From NCBI GenBank assembly GCA_050949255.1, contig JBMNFJ010000016.1, forward strand, positions 558,001 to 622,000: DNA of 64,000 nucleotides. Direction: 5' to 3'. Both the position numbers and the translations under genes were made by a program. This DNA is from UBA3941 sp002385665. GTDB taxonomy: Bacteria; Bacillota; Clostridia; Caldicoprobacterales; UBA3941. Shown here piece after piece: positions 34,097 to 44,259 of the stretch; positions within the stretch are counted from its first letter, which is position 1; every line of letters begins with the position of its first letter. The notes beneath the pieces are model-generated. The model was not told the origin of the DNA. It did no database searches and saw nothing but the letters and a program-made list of their open reading frames with translations.

Positions 34097-36355
34097 ATGG
34101 AACTAACGAAGATATTGAACCCACAACAGAGACAAGCCGTGCTCCATACAGAAGGACCCCTTCTGGTTCTAGCAGGGGCGGGATCTGGTAAAACCCGGGT
34201 TCTTACATATAGAGTAGCACATTTGGTAGAGAACTTAGGAATAAGACCGGAGAGTATTTTGGCAATTACCTTTACCAACAAGGCTGCCAATGAAATGAAG
34301 GAGAGGATTTATAATCTGGTAGGGGACAAGGCCTATGATATTTGGGTAAGTACCTTTCATTCAACCTGCGTTAGGATACTCAGAAGGGAAATTGATAAGA
34401 TAGGCTTTACAAGAAATTTTGTTATTTATGATGCCGATGATCAGCTAACCCTTATTAGGGATTGTATAAAAGAACTGAATTTAAGTGAAAAGTATTTTAA
34501 TGCCAAGGATATACGCTTTATAATTGGTCAGCTTAAAGATCAGTTAAAGAGTCCTGGAGAATATAAAAATGAATCAAGAGGTCAGTACCGGGAAGAAAGA
34601 ATCGCTGATTTATATGAACTATACCAGAATAGGCTGGTAAAGAACAATGCGCTTGATTTTGATGATCTCATAAACAGGACCTTGGAACTTTTCAATCTAA
34701 GGCCTGATGTGCTGGATTACTATTCAACCAGATTTCAATATATCCATGTGGACGAGTATCAGGACACCAACCATGCCCAATATATGTTGGTCAAACTGTT
34801 ATCTGAGAAACATCAAAATATATGTGTCGTGGGTGATGATGACCAATCTATATATGGATGGAGAGGGGCAGATGTACGAAATATTCTGGATTTTGAAAGG
34901 GATTTTCCCAATGCCAGGATTATTAAGTTGGAAGAAAACTACAGGTCGACCCAAATGATCCTGGATGCAGCCAACAGCATCATACGAAACAACAGCAATC
35001 GGAAAGAAAAAAGGCTGTGGACCCAAAAAAACCAGGGTGACAGAATCGCAGTATACAAGGTAGAAGATGAACATCGGGAAGCTGATATGATCTGTCAACA
35101 TATCCATGAGCATATAGTTAAAGATAATAAATCCCCTGGGGATTTTGCTGTTTTGTATAGAACCAATGCTCAATCTAGGGTTATAGAGGATGCCCTTATG
35201 AGGTATGGTATTCCTTATCGCATGTACGGAGGTTTACGTTTCTATGATAGGAAGGAAATAAAAGATATCATAGCCTATCTTAGAGTAGTTGCAAACCCGG
35301 CAGATGATATTAGCCTAAAAAGGATTATTAATGTTCCAAGGCGGGGTATAGGTAGTGTAACCTTAGGAAATCTGGAGGAAATATCTATAAGAGAAGATGA
35401 AAGCATTTTTAGTGTTATTCTAGACTTAGATGATTATGCGGAGGTCACCCCCAGAATAAGTAAAAAGGTTAAGGAATTTGGTAAACTTATATCAAATCTC
35501 ATAGCCATGAAAGAGATTATGCCTTTAACAGAATTTATTGAAGTCTTATTGGAACACACGGGCTATGAAAAAGCTATAAAGGAAGAAAGGACGCAGGAAT
35601 CGGTATCCAGAACAGAAAACATCAAAGAATTTATTTCTGCGGCCAGGGATTTTGAAAGAGATAATGAGGGAGCCGGGTTAGTGGATTTTTTAGAGAACCT
35701 TGCCCTGGTAACCGATCTTGATAATTTGGGAGAGGGCCAACCTGCGGTTAGTTTGATGACCATGCACTCTGCAAAGGGCTTGGAGTTTCCTATAGTATTT
35801 ATTGCCGGTATGGAGGAATACTTGTTTCCGCATTCCAGATCAATGGATTCGGAGCAAGAAATGGAGGAAGAAAGGCGGCTATGTTATGTTGGCATAACCA
35901 GGGCTAAAGAGCGGCTTTATCTATCCTTTGCAGCCCAGCGTAATATATTTGGCAGCTACAGCCGTAATGCCCCATCACGGTTCCTGGACGAAATATCCCA
36001 AGATTTAATCGAGTATACGGACCAATCCTTGGGAGAAATGTGGAACACATATTGCAACAAAGACGAAGGAAATATCGTCAAAGGATATATGAGAGATGGA
36101 TGGAATAAATTAAGGCCGGTGGATGTTTTACAAACATCTTTAAAATCGCCAGAGAGTAATATGAATAATAAAAAAAGTGGCAACAAGGGTATCCGGGATT
36201 TCACTCTAGGCCAAAAAATTATACATAAGAAATTTGGCAAAGGAACGATTGTTGCTATGAGTGGAAGTGGAGATGATCAGGAGCTGAAGATTGCCTTTGA
36301 ACAAGGTGGTATAAAAAGCTTTATGGCAGCCTATGCCCCATTGAAGAAACTGTAG
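34097..36355 (+). CDS. pcrA: ATP-dependent DNA helicase PcrA/UvrD
   Basis: A 752-residue SF1 3'-5' helicase in nucleotide excision repair and replication-fork processing. Walker A GAGSGKT (27-33), DEYQDTN (motif II), DDQSIYGWRGAD (III), RTNAQSR, SLMTMHSAKGLEFP (V region) and YVGITRAKERL (VI) are present, and the C-terminal Tudor-like region ends IKSFMAAYAPLKKL. I chose ATG 34097, giving MELTKILNPQQRQAVLHTEG as in the family, rather than longer upstream starts that would run through the yerC terminator. ligA follows 18 bases later, the same order as in B. subtilis pcrA-ligA. Confidence 0.96.
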   Translation: MELTKILNPQQRQAVLHTEGPLLVLAGAGSGKTRVLTYRVAHLVENLGIRPESILAITFTNKAANEMKERIYNLVGDKAYDIWVSTFHSTCVRILRREIDKIGFTRNFVIYDADDQLTLIRDCIKELNLSEKYFNAKDIRFIIGQLKDQLKSPGEYKNESRGQYREERIADLYELYQNRLVKNNALDFDDLINRTLELFNLRPDVLDYYSTRFQYIHVDEYQDTNHAQYMLVKLLSEKHQNICVVGDDDQSIYGWRGADVRNILDFERDFPNARIIKLEENYRSTQMILDAANSIIRNNSNRKEKRLWTQKNQGDRIAVYKVEDEHREADMICQHIHEHIVKDNKSPGDFAVLYRTNAQSRVIEDALMRYGIPYRMYGGLRFYDRKEIKDIIAYLRVVANPADDISLKRIINVPRRGIGSVTLGNLEEISIREDESIFSVILDLDDYAEVTPRISKKVKEFGKLISNLIAMKEIMPLTEFIEVLLEHTGYEKAIKEERTQESVSRTENIKEFISAARDFERDNEGAGLVDFLENLALVTDLDNLGEGQPAVSLMTMHSAKGLEFPIVFIAGMEEYLFPHSRSMDSEQEMEEERRLCYVGITRAKERLYLSFAAQRNIFGSYSRNAPSRFLDEISQDLIEYTDQSLGEMWNTYCNKDEGNIVKGYMRDGWNKLRPVDVLQTSLKSPESNMNNKKSGNKGIRDFTLGQKIIHKKFGKGTIVAMSGSGDDQELKIAFEQGGIKSFMAAYAPLKKL

Positions 36356-36373
36356 GCGGGAGGGAATCAGCTT

Positions 36374-38377
36374 ATGGATAAAAAAGATATTTTGAAAGAA
36401 ATTGAAAATTTACGGGATGAGATAAGATACCATAACTACCGATATTATATCTTGGATCAGCCAACTATTACTGATTCAGAATATGATTCCCTGATACGGC
36501 GCCTAATGGAATTGGAAGCTGAGTATCCGGAATTCTATTCGCCTGACTCTCCTACCCAAAGGGTGGGTGGTGCTCCTATGGAAGGGTTTGGAACTGTCGT
36601 CCATTCATCGCCCATGCTCAGCCTGGCTAACGCTTTTAATTCTCAGGAGTTGATTGATTTTGATCGTAGAGTTAGGAGTATAGTGGGGGATGAGGTGGAG
36701 TATGTAGCCGAATTTAAGATTGATGGTCTATCGGTGGTTTTAGAATATGAAAATGGAAGTTTTGTAAGAGGCGCCACAAGGGGAGACGGCCAAGTTGGTG
36801 AGGATGTTACCGAGAACCTAAAGACGGTTAGGTCTATACCTCTGAGGTTAAACAAACCATATACCTTAGAAGTTCGTGGAGAAGTATTCATGTCCAAAGA
36901 ACATTTTGAGAGGCTTAACAGCAGAAGGGAATTGGACGGACAGCCGACCTTTGCAAACCCGCGAAATGCAGCAGCAGGATCTATAAGGCAATTAGATCCA
37001 AGAATAACAGCATCCAGACCTTTGGATGTATTTCTTTTCAACCTTGAGAGGGTAGATGGAGTAGACATTCAAAGTCACCTACATGGTATGGATATTATGA
37101 AAGATGCGGGACTTAAGATAAGCCCTTTCCTCTATAGTACAGCCTCGATAGAAGATATAATTGAGCTTTGCAGTGAATGGACAGATAAGCGCCACGATCT
37201 TCCCTTTGATATTGATGGCCTTGTTATCAAGGTAAATTCTATGGAGCAGAGACGACAATTGGGTGCTACATCTAAAACTCCCAGATGGGCCATTGCATAT
37301 AAATTTCCTGCTCAACAAGCGGAGACCCGTTTGAAAGAGATAGTAGTACAGGTTGGTAGAACAGGAGTACTTACCCCAACAGCCTTGTTGGATCCGGTAC
37401 ATATTGCCGGTTCAACGGTGGCAAGGGCCAGTCTGCATAACGAAGACTATATAAGAGAAAAGGATATTAGGATCGGTGATTACGTTATAATACAAAAGGC
37501 TGGAGATATCATTCCGGAAGTGGTTAGGGTACAAAAGGATAAGCGGACCGGTGGTGAAAAGGTATTTCAGATGCCGGAACAATGTCCTGTCTGTGGTGCC
37601 AGTACCGTTAGGATAGAAGGAGAGGCTGCGGTTAGATGCACCGGTAATGCATGCCCTGCCCAACAAAGACGTCTAATCATCCATTACGTTTCCAAAGATG
37701 CCATGGATATAACAGGCTTAGGGCCGGCAATAGTGGATCAGCTGCTGGAGAATGGCTTGATCGATGACGCCGGAGATCTATATTATCTTGATTACAATCA
37801 CTTGGTAGGCCTCGAGCGTATGGGGGATAAGTCCGCAAACAATCTTTTGAGGGCTATAGAGGCTAGCAAGCAAAATGAACTTAGACGGCTGATCTTTGGG
37901 TTAGGTATTAGGTTGGTTGGAACTAGAGCAGCCCAATTGTTGGCTCAAAGATTTGGTCATTTGGATGCTCTAATAAAAGCCACAGAAGACGAACTATTGT
38001 CAGTTGAAGAGATAGGCCCTAAAATAGCACAAAGCATAACGGCTTTCTTTAAGGAAGAACAAAACATAAAGCTAATTGACAAATTGAGGCAGGCGGGAGT
38101 TAATTTTTGCCATGATCAAAAGGTTGCTGGCATAGAAGACAGTACTTTGGTACATGATTGGATGGGGAAGACCTTCGTATTGACAGGAACCTTAAGGGAC
38201 TATACACGAAACGATGCAAAAACCCTTATAGAGGAACGGGGAGGTAGGGTTGTAGGCAGTGTCAGTAAAAAAACTGACTATGTACTGGCCGGAGAAAATC
38301 CAGGCAGCAAGCTCAACAGGGCAAGGGAGCTGGGAGTTAGAATTATAGACGAAAGTCAATTTAATTCAATGCTATGA
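36374..38377 (+). CDS. ligA: NAD-dependent DNA ligase
   Basis: A 667-residue ligase: Ia domain (RYYILDQPTITDSEYDSL), adenylation site FKIDGLS with K115 as the AMP-accepting lysine, GEVFMSKEHFERLN, OB fold, zinc-binding Cys4 (CPVCGAS, CTGNACPAQ), helix-hairpin-helix repeats (SVEEIGPKIAQSI) and a C-terminal BRCT domain (GKTFVLTGTL to the end). It seals nicks in replication and repair with NAD+. Co-transcribed with pcrA. An inverted repeat (38397-38403/38438-38444) downstream may be a weak terminator. Confidence 0.97.
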   Translation: MDKKDILKEIENLRDEIRYHNYRYYILDQPTITDSEYDSLIRRLMELEAEYPEFYSPDSPTQRVGGAPMEGFGTVVHSSPMLSLANAFNSQELIDFDRRVRSIVGDEVEYVAEFKIDGLSVVLEYENGSFVRGATRGDGQVGEDVTENLKTVRSIPLRLNKPYTLEVRGEVFMSKEHFERLNSRRELDGQPTFANPRNAAAGSIRQLDPRITASRPLDVFLFNLERVDGVDIQSHLHGMDIMKDAGLKISPFLYSTASIEDIIELCSEWTDKRHDLPFDIDGLVIKVNSMEQRRQLGATSKTPRWAIAYKFPAQQAETRLKEIVVQVGRTGVLTPTALLDPVHIAGSTVARASLHNEDYIREKDIRIGDYVIIQKAGDIIPEVVRVQKDKRTGGEKVFQMPEQCPVCGASTVRIEGEAAVRCTGNACPAQQRRLIIHYVSKDAMDITGLGPAIVDQLLENGLIDDAGDLYYLDYNHLVGLERMGDKSANNLLRAIEASKQNELRRLIFGLGIRLVGTRAAQLLAQRFGHLDALIKATEDELLSVEEIGPKIAQSITAFFKEEQNIKLIDKLRQAGVNFCHDQKVAGIEDSTLVHDWMGKTFVLTGTLRDYTRNDAKTLIEERGGRVVGSVSKKTDYVLAGENPGSKLNRARELGVRIIDESQFNSML

Positions 38378-38502
38378 TTAGATTGTTAGAGAAAACAGGT
38401 GTTCTTACTATTAATTAACATAGTGTAAACATAGCAAAACACCTTGCATTTATATAATAGTTTTAGTAGAATGTTAACAGTTAAGATAAGGGGTATCAGA
38501 AC

Positions 38503-40125
38503 ATGCGTATAGGCAGCAGAAGGGTTAGTAAAAGGTTTTTCATTATTTTGCTTGTTGTTATATTATTGATTGCAACCAGGATCTATGCATCAAACAAGGT
38601 TTATCGTAGTGTGACATTGGAGGCGGGGATAGATGTCATCGATCTATCTCATTTTATAAAGAGCGATAATGTAGAAGGCACTTTTGTAACGGACATGTCA
38701 ACCGTTGATACGACTAAGCCGGGTCAATATGAGATAAAAATACGCATTGGGAGAAGGGTATACACATCAACTCTCAATATAGTGGATACCATCCCTCCTA
38801 CAGCTGAGGTGGTTTATCAGAAAATACCCTTTGGGAAGACTGTTGAGGCAAGTTCCTTTGTAAAAAATATAGTTGATGCAACAACGGTTGAGATTAGTTA
38901 TTTGGAAAAGCCCGATTTCGAATTTATAGGAGATCAGGATATTATTATAGTTTTAAAAGATTCAGGGGGTAATGAGACCCAATTAACAGCCAAGCTTTCT
39001 ATAGGGATGGTACATGAACTGGTAGAAGTTGGTGTCGGCACAGAATTACTGGATATTGGACTATTCTTAATGGATGAAAAATTTACGGGCGACTTCGTTA
39101 CCGATGTCTCCGACATAGATCTGAACCATCCGGGTGAGTATGACATTGTGATCAATTGTGATGGAAGGAAATTTACATCGAGACTACAAATAGTTGATGA
39201 CATACCACCCAAGGCCGATGTTGTGCAGCAGGAAATATGGCTTGGCGATGAGTTGGATGCTCAAAGCTTCGTAGAGAATATCGAGGATCACTCTGAAGTG
39301 ACAGTTTCCTATAAAGAAAAACCCAATTTCAACAAGGTGGGTTCTCAGGAAGTATCCATTCTTCTGGTTGATACTAGTGGCAATCAAACAGAACTAAAAG
39401 CACCTCTTGTAATAGTGGAGGATACAGAACCACCGGTAATCGTAGGGGACAACGAAAAGCTGGTTTATGTAGGAGAAAAGGTTTCATACAGAAAACACGT
39501 CACCGTCACCGATAATAGAGATGAAGATGTGGACCTAAATATAGATAGCAGTGCAGTAAATCTTAAGAAGCCGGGCACTTATCCGGTCACATACAAAGCA
39601 ACGGATTCCTCAGGCAATACTGCAACAAAGACTATTAACTTTATAGTAAAGGAAAAGCCCAAAAATTATGTGAGTGAAGATGAAGTTAATGTTTTAGCGG
39701 ACCAAATTTTGGCAAACATTATTAAAGAGGGTATGTCACAAAGGGAAAAGGCAAGGGCAATATATGATTGGACTAGAGCCCATATAAAATATGTTAACGA
39801 CTATGAGAATAATACAGATTGGGTAAGGGCTGCCTACGATGGGATAAAGAATGCTAAAGGAGATTGTTATGCCTTTTTCGGAACTGCTAAGGCACTTTTA
39901 ACCAGAGCAGGAATAGATAATTTGGACATCGTTAAAAAGGGTGGTGGGCATTACTGGAGTATGGTCAATCTGGGGAACGGTTGGTATCACTACGATACAA
40001 CTCCTCGAAGAACCGGCGGAGAATTCTTTATGTTAACCGATGCCCAGCTTGAAGCATATTCCAAAAAGAACAAGAACAGTCATGTATGGGATAGAAACAA
40101 ATATCCCGCTACCCCAGAAGAATAG
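38503..40125 (+). CDS. membrane-anchored Ig-like/transglutaminase-like protein (paralogue 2)
   Basis: A 540-residue paralogue of the protein at 14267 with the same layout: one N-terminal membrane helix (about 10-27), repeated Ig-like modules bounded by DTIPPTAEVV, DDIPPKADVV and DTEPPVIVGD, then DSSGNTATKTI, and a transglutaminase-like domain with C455 (KGDCYAFFG), H483 (GGHYWSM) and D498 (WYHYDTTP). The active-site triad is complete. It lies 34 bases before the racemase gene with no terminator between, so it is probably the first gene of the dlt-like operon; a role in processing or cross-linking surface polymers is inference. A TATAAT at 38453-38458 lacks a clear -35. Confidence 0.8.
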   Translation: MRIGSRRVSKRFFIILLVVILLIATRIYASNKVYRSVTLEAGIDVIDLSHFIKSDNVEGTFVTDMSTVDTTKPGQYEIKIRIGRRVYTSTLNIVDTIPPTAEVVYQKIPFGKTVEASSFVKNIVDATTVEISYLEKPDFEFIGDQDIIIVLKDSGGNETQLTAKLSIGMVHELVEVGVGTELLDIGLFLMDEKFTGDFVTDVSDIDLNHPGEYDIVINCDGRKFTSRLQIVDDIPPKADVVQQEIWLGDELDAQSFVENIEDHSEVTVSYKEKPNFNKVGSQEVSILLVDTSGNQTELKAPLVIVEDTEPPVIVGDNEKLVYVGEKVSYRKHVTVTDNRDEDVDLNIDSSAVNLKKPGTYPVTYKATDSSGNTATKTINFIVKEKPKNYVSEDEVNVLADQILANIIKEGMSQREKARAIYDWTRAHIKYVNDYENNTDWVRAAYDGIKNAKGDCYAFFGTAKALLTRAGIDNLDIVKKGGGHYWSMVNLGNGWYHYDTTPRRTGGEFFMLTDAQLEAYSKKNKNSHVWDRNKYPATPEE

Positions 40126-40159
40126 CTATTAAATTCCTGACGAAAGAGTTGATCAATAA

Positions 40160-40876
40160 ATGAAACTAGGGGTTATTGGCGGGTTAGGGCCTATGGCAAC
40201 GGCATATTTTATGGAACTCATAGTAAATATGACAGATGTACAAAATGACCAGGAACACCTGGAGATGATAATATTCAATTGCCCTTCTATACCCGACAGG
40301 ACAAAATATATATTAGGAAAAAGTAATGAAAACCCTGTTGAAGCCATGGCATTAATAGGAAAACAGCTTGCGGAGCTGGGAGCAGATTATATTTCTATTC
40401 CATGTATAACAGCACATTATTTTTATAATGATCTGGCCAGGCTTATTGATGTCCCCGTTGTAGATGCTGTGACTGAGACGGCGAATCATTTAAAGGAGCT
40501 AGGTGTAAAAAAAGTGGGGATTCTTGCCACCGATGGGACTTTAGCTGGTGGCTTATTTCAAGGCAGGTTATCCACTGTCGGAATTGACTATATCATTCCC
40601 TCCAACTGTGCACAAAGGGGAGTGATGAAGATTATTTACGATGATATCAAGGCGGGACGCCCTGTCGATATAGCACTGTTTAACCAAATCTCCAAGGGAT
40701 TACGGGACAGCGGTGCAGAGATTATTATTTTGGGTTGTACTGAATTGTCACTAATAAAAAGAGACTTTTCTATAGGCGCAGGCTATATAGATGTGATGGA
40801 GGTACTGGCCAAGGCATCTATACTTTACTGCCATAGGCCATTAAAAAAACAATACTATAGTTTGATTTCAAATTGA
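40160..40876 (+). CDS. aspartate/glutamate racemase family protein
   Basis: A 238-residue cofactor-independent amino acid racemase. It has the start KLGVIGGLGPMAT and both active-site cysteines: C82 (IPCITAHYF, with Ile in place of the usual Asn after Cys) and C193 (ILGCTELS). Family members interconvert the enantiomers of Asp, Glu or other amino acids. It is 10 bases upstream of the adenylation gene, so it probably supplies the D-amino acid used by that enzyme; which one is not shown by the sequence. The start ATG 40160 has a weak AAAGAG upstream. Confidence 0.85.
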   Translation: MKLGVIGGLGPMATAYFMELIVNMTDVQNDQEHLEMIIFNCPSIPDRTKYILGKSNENPVEAMALIGKQLAELGADYISIPCITAHYFYNDLARLIDVPVVDAVTETANHLKELGVKKVGILATDGTLAGGLFQGRLSTVGIDYIIPSNCAQRGVMKIIYDDIKAGRPVDIALFNQISKGLRDSGAEIIILGCTELSLIKRDFSIGAGYIDVMEVLAKASILYCHRPLKKQYYSLISN

Positions 40877-40886
40877 GGGTGAGGAC

Positions 40887-42413
40887 ATGCAAACTAATAT
40901 ACTGGAATATCTGGATTATACCGTAAAGCGGGTTCCTGATAAGATCGCATATTCCAATGGTGAGACTGGGATAAGTTTTCGGGAGGTTTACGATCAGGCA
41001 AGGGCTATAGGTACCTTTTTGAATCGCCAAGGCGTTTACAAAGAACCAGTGGTTGTCTTTATGAACAGGCATCCCAAAGCCATCGTAGCTTTTTATGGGG
41101 TAGTCTATGGCGGTAACTTTTATGTGCCAATTGATGAGGAAATGCCCCGTTTTCGTATCGAGCTAATTTTAAAAAATCTAAATCCCAGGGCAATAATATG
41201 CGATGAAACAACCAGAAATATCGTAGAAACCTTCCAATATGACGGGGGAATATATCTCTATGACGATATTGTCAAAACCCCTATAGACGAAGAAGTTATT
41301 GGTAGGATACGACAAGCTTCAATAGATACAGATCCTATTTATGTAGTATTTACATCTGGATCGACGGGAATACCAAAGGGGGTTGTAGCTTGTCACCGCT
41401 CAGTAATTGACTATATTGAGAACTTATCCGAAGTCTTGGGTTTTAATGAGGATACGGTCTTTGGGAATCAAACGCCTTTGTATTTTGATGCCTGTTTAAA
41501 GGAACTATATCCCACCCTAAAGTTTGGTTCAACCGCCTATATTATTCCAAAGAACTTGTTTATGTTCCCCATTAGGCTTGTTGAATACTTGAATGAACAT
41601 AAGATCAACACCATATGCTGGGTGGTTTCCGCTTTGACAATGATATCGGCCTTTGGTGTGCTGGACAAGACAGTCCCTAAGTATCTCCATACTGTTGCCT
41701 TTGGTAGCGAAGTCTTTCCAATGAAGCAGTTTAATCTTTGGAGAAAGGCCTTACCAAATGCTAAGTTTATTAACCTTTACGGGCCTACGGAAGCTACGGG
41801 TATGAGCTGTTATTTTATAGTGGACCGTGAGTTTAATGATGATGAGGTTCTACCCATAGGCAGACCCTTTAAAAACACCGATATTATATTGCTGGATGAT
41901 AATAATCGGATACCTCCCAAGGGTGAGGCAGGAGAAATATGTATAAGGGGGACATCCCTAACCCTGGGTTATTACAACGATCCGGAAAGGACCAAGGAGG
42001 TATTTGTACAGAATCCGCTAAACGATGCTTATCCTGAGCTCATATACCGGACAGGGGATCTAGGCAGATATAACGAAAGAGGAGAATTAATGTTTATATC
42101 CCGCAAGGATCACCAGATTAAACATATGGGTCATCGTATCGAATTAGGAGAAATTGAATATAACGTTAATTTGATAGAAGGCATTAAGAGTGCCTGTTGT
42201 ATTTATCGGGAAGAAACCGAAAAGATAGAACTCTATTATGTTGGTGATATAGATTCGAAGGACTTGGCCACTGCCTTAAAACAACGGCTTCCTAGGTATA
42301 TGGTTCCAAACATTATAAGAGCCTTGGATGAGATGCCTTTAACCGCCAACAAGAAGATAGATCGAGTTTTCTTAAAAGAACATTATGCAAAGAACAAAAG
42401 GGGGACCAAATAA
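40887..42413 (+). CDS. DltA-like amino acid adenylation enzyme
   Basis: A 508-residue adenylate-forming enzyme that would activate an amino acid and load the carrier protein encoded next. Core motifs: FTSGSTGIPKG (155-165), YFDACLKELYP around the A4 Asp201, NLYGPTEATG (296-305), YRTGDLGRY, GHRIELGEIE and PLTANKKIDR with the A10 lysine. Compared with the DltA sequences I recall, the specificity-region Cys (FLFCGE, near residue 269) is Gly273 here (VAFGSE) and the SFAEM segment is replaced by SALTM. The substrate may therefore not be D-alanine. ATG 40887 follows GAGGGTGAGGAC. Confidence 0.85.
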   Translation: MQTNILEYLDYTVKRVPDKIAYSNGETGISFREVYDQARAIGTFLNRQGVYKEPVVVFMNRHPKAIVAFYGVVYGGNFYVPIDEEMPRFRIELILKNLNPRAIICDETTRNIVETFQYDGGIYLYDDIVKTPIDEEVIGRIRQASIDTDPIYVVFTSGSTGIPKGVVACHRSVIDYIENLSEVLGFNEDTVFGNQTPLYFDACLKELYPTLKFGSTAYIIPKNLFMFPIRLVEYLNEHKINTICWVVSALTMISAFGVLDKTVPKYLHTVAFGSEVFPMKQFNLWRKALPNAKFINLYGPTEATGMSCYFIVDREFNDDEVLPIGRPFKNTDIILLDDNNRIPPKGEAGEICIRGTSLTLGYYNDPERTKEVFVQNPLNDAYPELIYRTGDLGRYNERGELMFISRKDHQIKHMGHRIELGEIEYNVNLIEGIKSACCIYREETEKIELYYVGDIDSKDLATALKQRLPRYMVPNIIRALDEMPLTANKKIDRVFLKEHYAKNKRGTK

Positions 42414-42414
42414 A

Positions 42415-42639
42415 ATGGAAGAATTATTAGAAATTTTAGAGGAAATGCATCCCGATGTGGATTTTAGAACTTGTGATACTTTAATTGATAGTAACATACT
42501 GGATTCCTTTGATATAATTGCTTTGATATCAGAGATCAAGATGGAATTTGGAGTTACCATACCACCGGACGAAATAATACCGGAGAACTTTAATTCCGCC
42601 AAGGCAATGTATGAACTAATTGAGCGTCTGTCGGATTAG
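42415..42639 (+). CDS. DltC-like acyl/aminoacyl carrier protein
   Basis: A 74-residue carrier protein. S31 in NILDSFDIIALISEI is the phosphopantetheine site; FGVTIPPDEI is typical of the third-helix region. It would carry the amino acid as a thioester from the adenylation enzyme to the MBOAT. I chose ATG 42415, preceded by AAAGGGGGACC and one base after the adenylation gene's stop; the upstream in-frame ATG 42385 would lie inside that gene. Confidence 0.88.
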   Translation: MEELLEILEEMHPDVDFRTCDTLIDSNILDSFDIIALISEIKMEFGVTIPPDEIIPENFNSAKAMYELIERLSD

Positions 42640-42657
42640 GATTAACAGGGGGATAAT

Positions 42658-44250
42658 ATGCTGTTTGCATCTTATGGTTTTATAGCTTTTATAGCAATTT
42701 TATTCATAGTATATTACCTTATTCCCAAAAAATATCAGTGGATGTTGCTTCTATTAGCCAGCTATGTTTTTTATTTGTTTGCCGGCCCTAAATATATACT
42801 TTATATTGTATTTACAACCGTTTCCACCTATATAATTAGCTTAAGGATTGATAAGCTGAATCAAACTCAAGCCCAGTATTTGGCCAAGTACAAGGAGGAT
42901 CTGTCGAGGGCTGATAAAAGGGCATACAGGGATATGATGAAAGGTAGGATGCGGAGATGGCTAGTGGCTTGTCTGCTATTGAACTTTGGGATTTTGGCCG
43001 TAGTAAAATACTCTAACTTTGCCATAGCTAACTTGAATGCTATATTTCAAGCCTTCGGAGGGCAAGGCCAGTTATCGTTTTTAGATATAGCCCTGCCTAT
43101 GGGTATTTCTTTCTATACCTTTCAAACAATGGGCTATATTATAGACGTATATAGGGGTAAGTACCCACCGGAGAAGAACATTTTCAAACTCGCTTTGTTT
43201 GTATCCTTTTTTCCCCAGCTCGTGCAAGGGCCAATTAGTAGATTTGATGACCTATCCAGAACGCTCTTCAAAGAGCATAGCTTTGAGCATAGGAATTTCA
43301 GCTTTGGCATGCAGAGGATAATGTGGGGATATTTTAAGAAATTGGTCATAGCGGACCGTATACTGGTTGCTGTCAATACCATAATACGTGATCCGGAAGT
43401 ATACCAAGGGGCTTTTGCTTTGGTAGGGATGCTATTTTATGCATTCCAACTTTATGCCGATTTCACGGGTGGAATCGATATTACCATAGGTATAGCCCAG
43501 GTGTTGGGTATAGAGGTTAAGGAGAACTTTAACAGACCTTATTTTTCGAAATCCATAGCGGAGTATTGGAGAAGGTGGCATATTACTCTGGGCACATGGT
43601 TTAGGGATTATTTATTTTACCCTATCTCCGTCAGTAAGCCTATGATGAAGGTGTTTAAGTTCACAAGGGAACGTTTTGGCGGTGCAATAGGTAGGCGTAT
43701 ACCTGTATATATATCTACTATTACCGTCTGGTTTGTAACCGGTATTTGGCATGGTGCCAGTTGGAACTTTATAGCCTGGGGTATGGCAAATTGCGTGGTA
43801 ATTATTATATCCCAGGAATTGGAACCATTTTATACTTGGTTCCACAGCAAGTTTAAAGTCGGGAATACCTTTGGCTTTCGATTGTTCCAAGTGTTACGCA
43901 CTGTACTTCTCATGAGCTCAATAAGAATGTTTGATTGTTATAGGGATGTACCTACCACCTTTAGAATGTTTGGCTCAATGTTTACGGTTTTCAATTACCG
44001 TGAGTTGTTCGGGGGAGCGCTTTTAGAACTTGGGCTGAGCATGGCAGACTATTGGGTCCTATTCATGGGACTTATTGCACTCCTTGGCGTAAGTCTTGCC
44101 CAGAGAAAGGGAAGTGTGAGATTAAAGCTTGCCCAGGGATCTGATCTGCTTCGATATGCGGTATATTCTTTTATGTTCATTATAATTCTTATTTTTGGAG
44201 CCTATGGCGTAGGTTATGATTCCAGTCAGTTTATTTACAATCAGTTCTAG
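42658..44250 (+). CDS. MBOAT-family O-acyltransferase (DltB/AlgI-like)
   Basis: A 530-residue polytopic membrane acyltransferase. The two catalytic-region histidines are H308 (EYWRRWHITLGTWFRDYLF) and H365 (TGIWHGASWNFIAWG). It has about ten hydrophobic segments. The length and the WRRWHITLGTW sequence are closer to AlgI-type enzymes than to the shorter DltB (about 400 residues), but the upstream adenylation and carrier genes indicate a DltB-like job: moving the carrier-bound amino acid through or across the membrane. ATG 42658 follows GGGGGATA. Confidence 0.88.
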   Translation: MLFASYGFIAFIAILFIVYYLIPKKYQWMLLLLASYVFYLFAGPKYILYIVFTTVSTYIISLRIDKLNQTQAQYLAKYKEDLSRADKRAYRDMMKGRMRRWLVACLLLNFGILAVVKYSNFAIANLNAIFQAFGGQGQLSFLDIALPMGISFYTFQTMGYIIDVYRGKYPPEKNIFKLALFVSFFPQLVQGPISRFDDLSRTLFKEHSFEHRNFSFGMQRIMWGYFKKLVIADRILVAVNTIIRDPEVYQGAFALVGMLFYAFQLYADFTGGIDITIGIAQVLGIEVKENFNRPYFSKSIAEYWRRWHITLGTWFRDYLFYPISVSKPMMKVFKFTRERFGGAIGRRIPVYISTITVWFVTGIWHGASWNFIAWGMANCVVIIISQELEPFYTWFHSKFKVGNTFGFRLFQVLRTVLLMSSIRMFDCYRDVPTTFRMFGSMFTVFNYRELFGGALLELGLSMADYWVLFMGLIALLGVSLAQRKGSVRLKLAQGSDLLRYAVYSFMFIIILIFGAYGVGYDSSQFIYNQF

Positions 44251-44259
44251 GAGGGTGTT

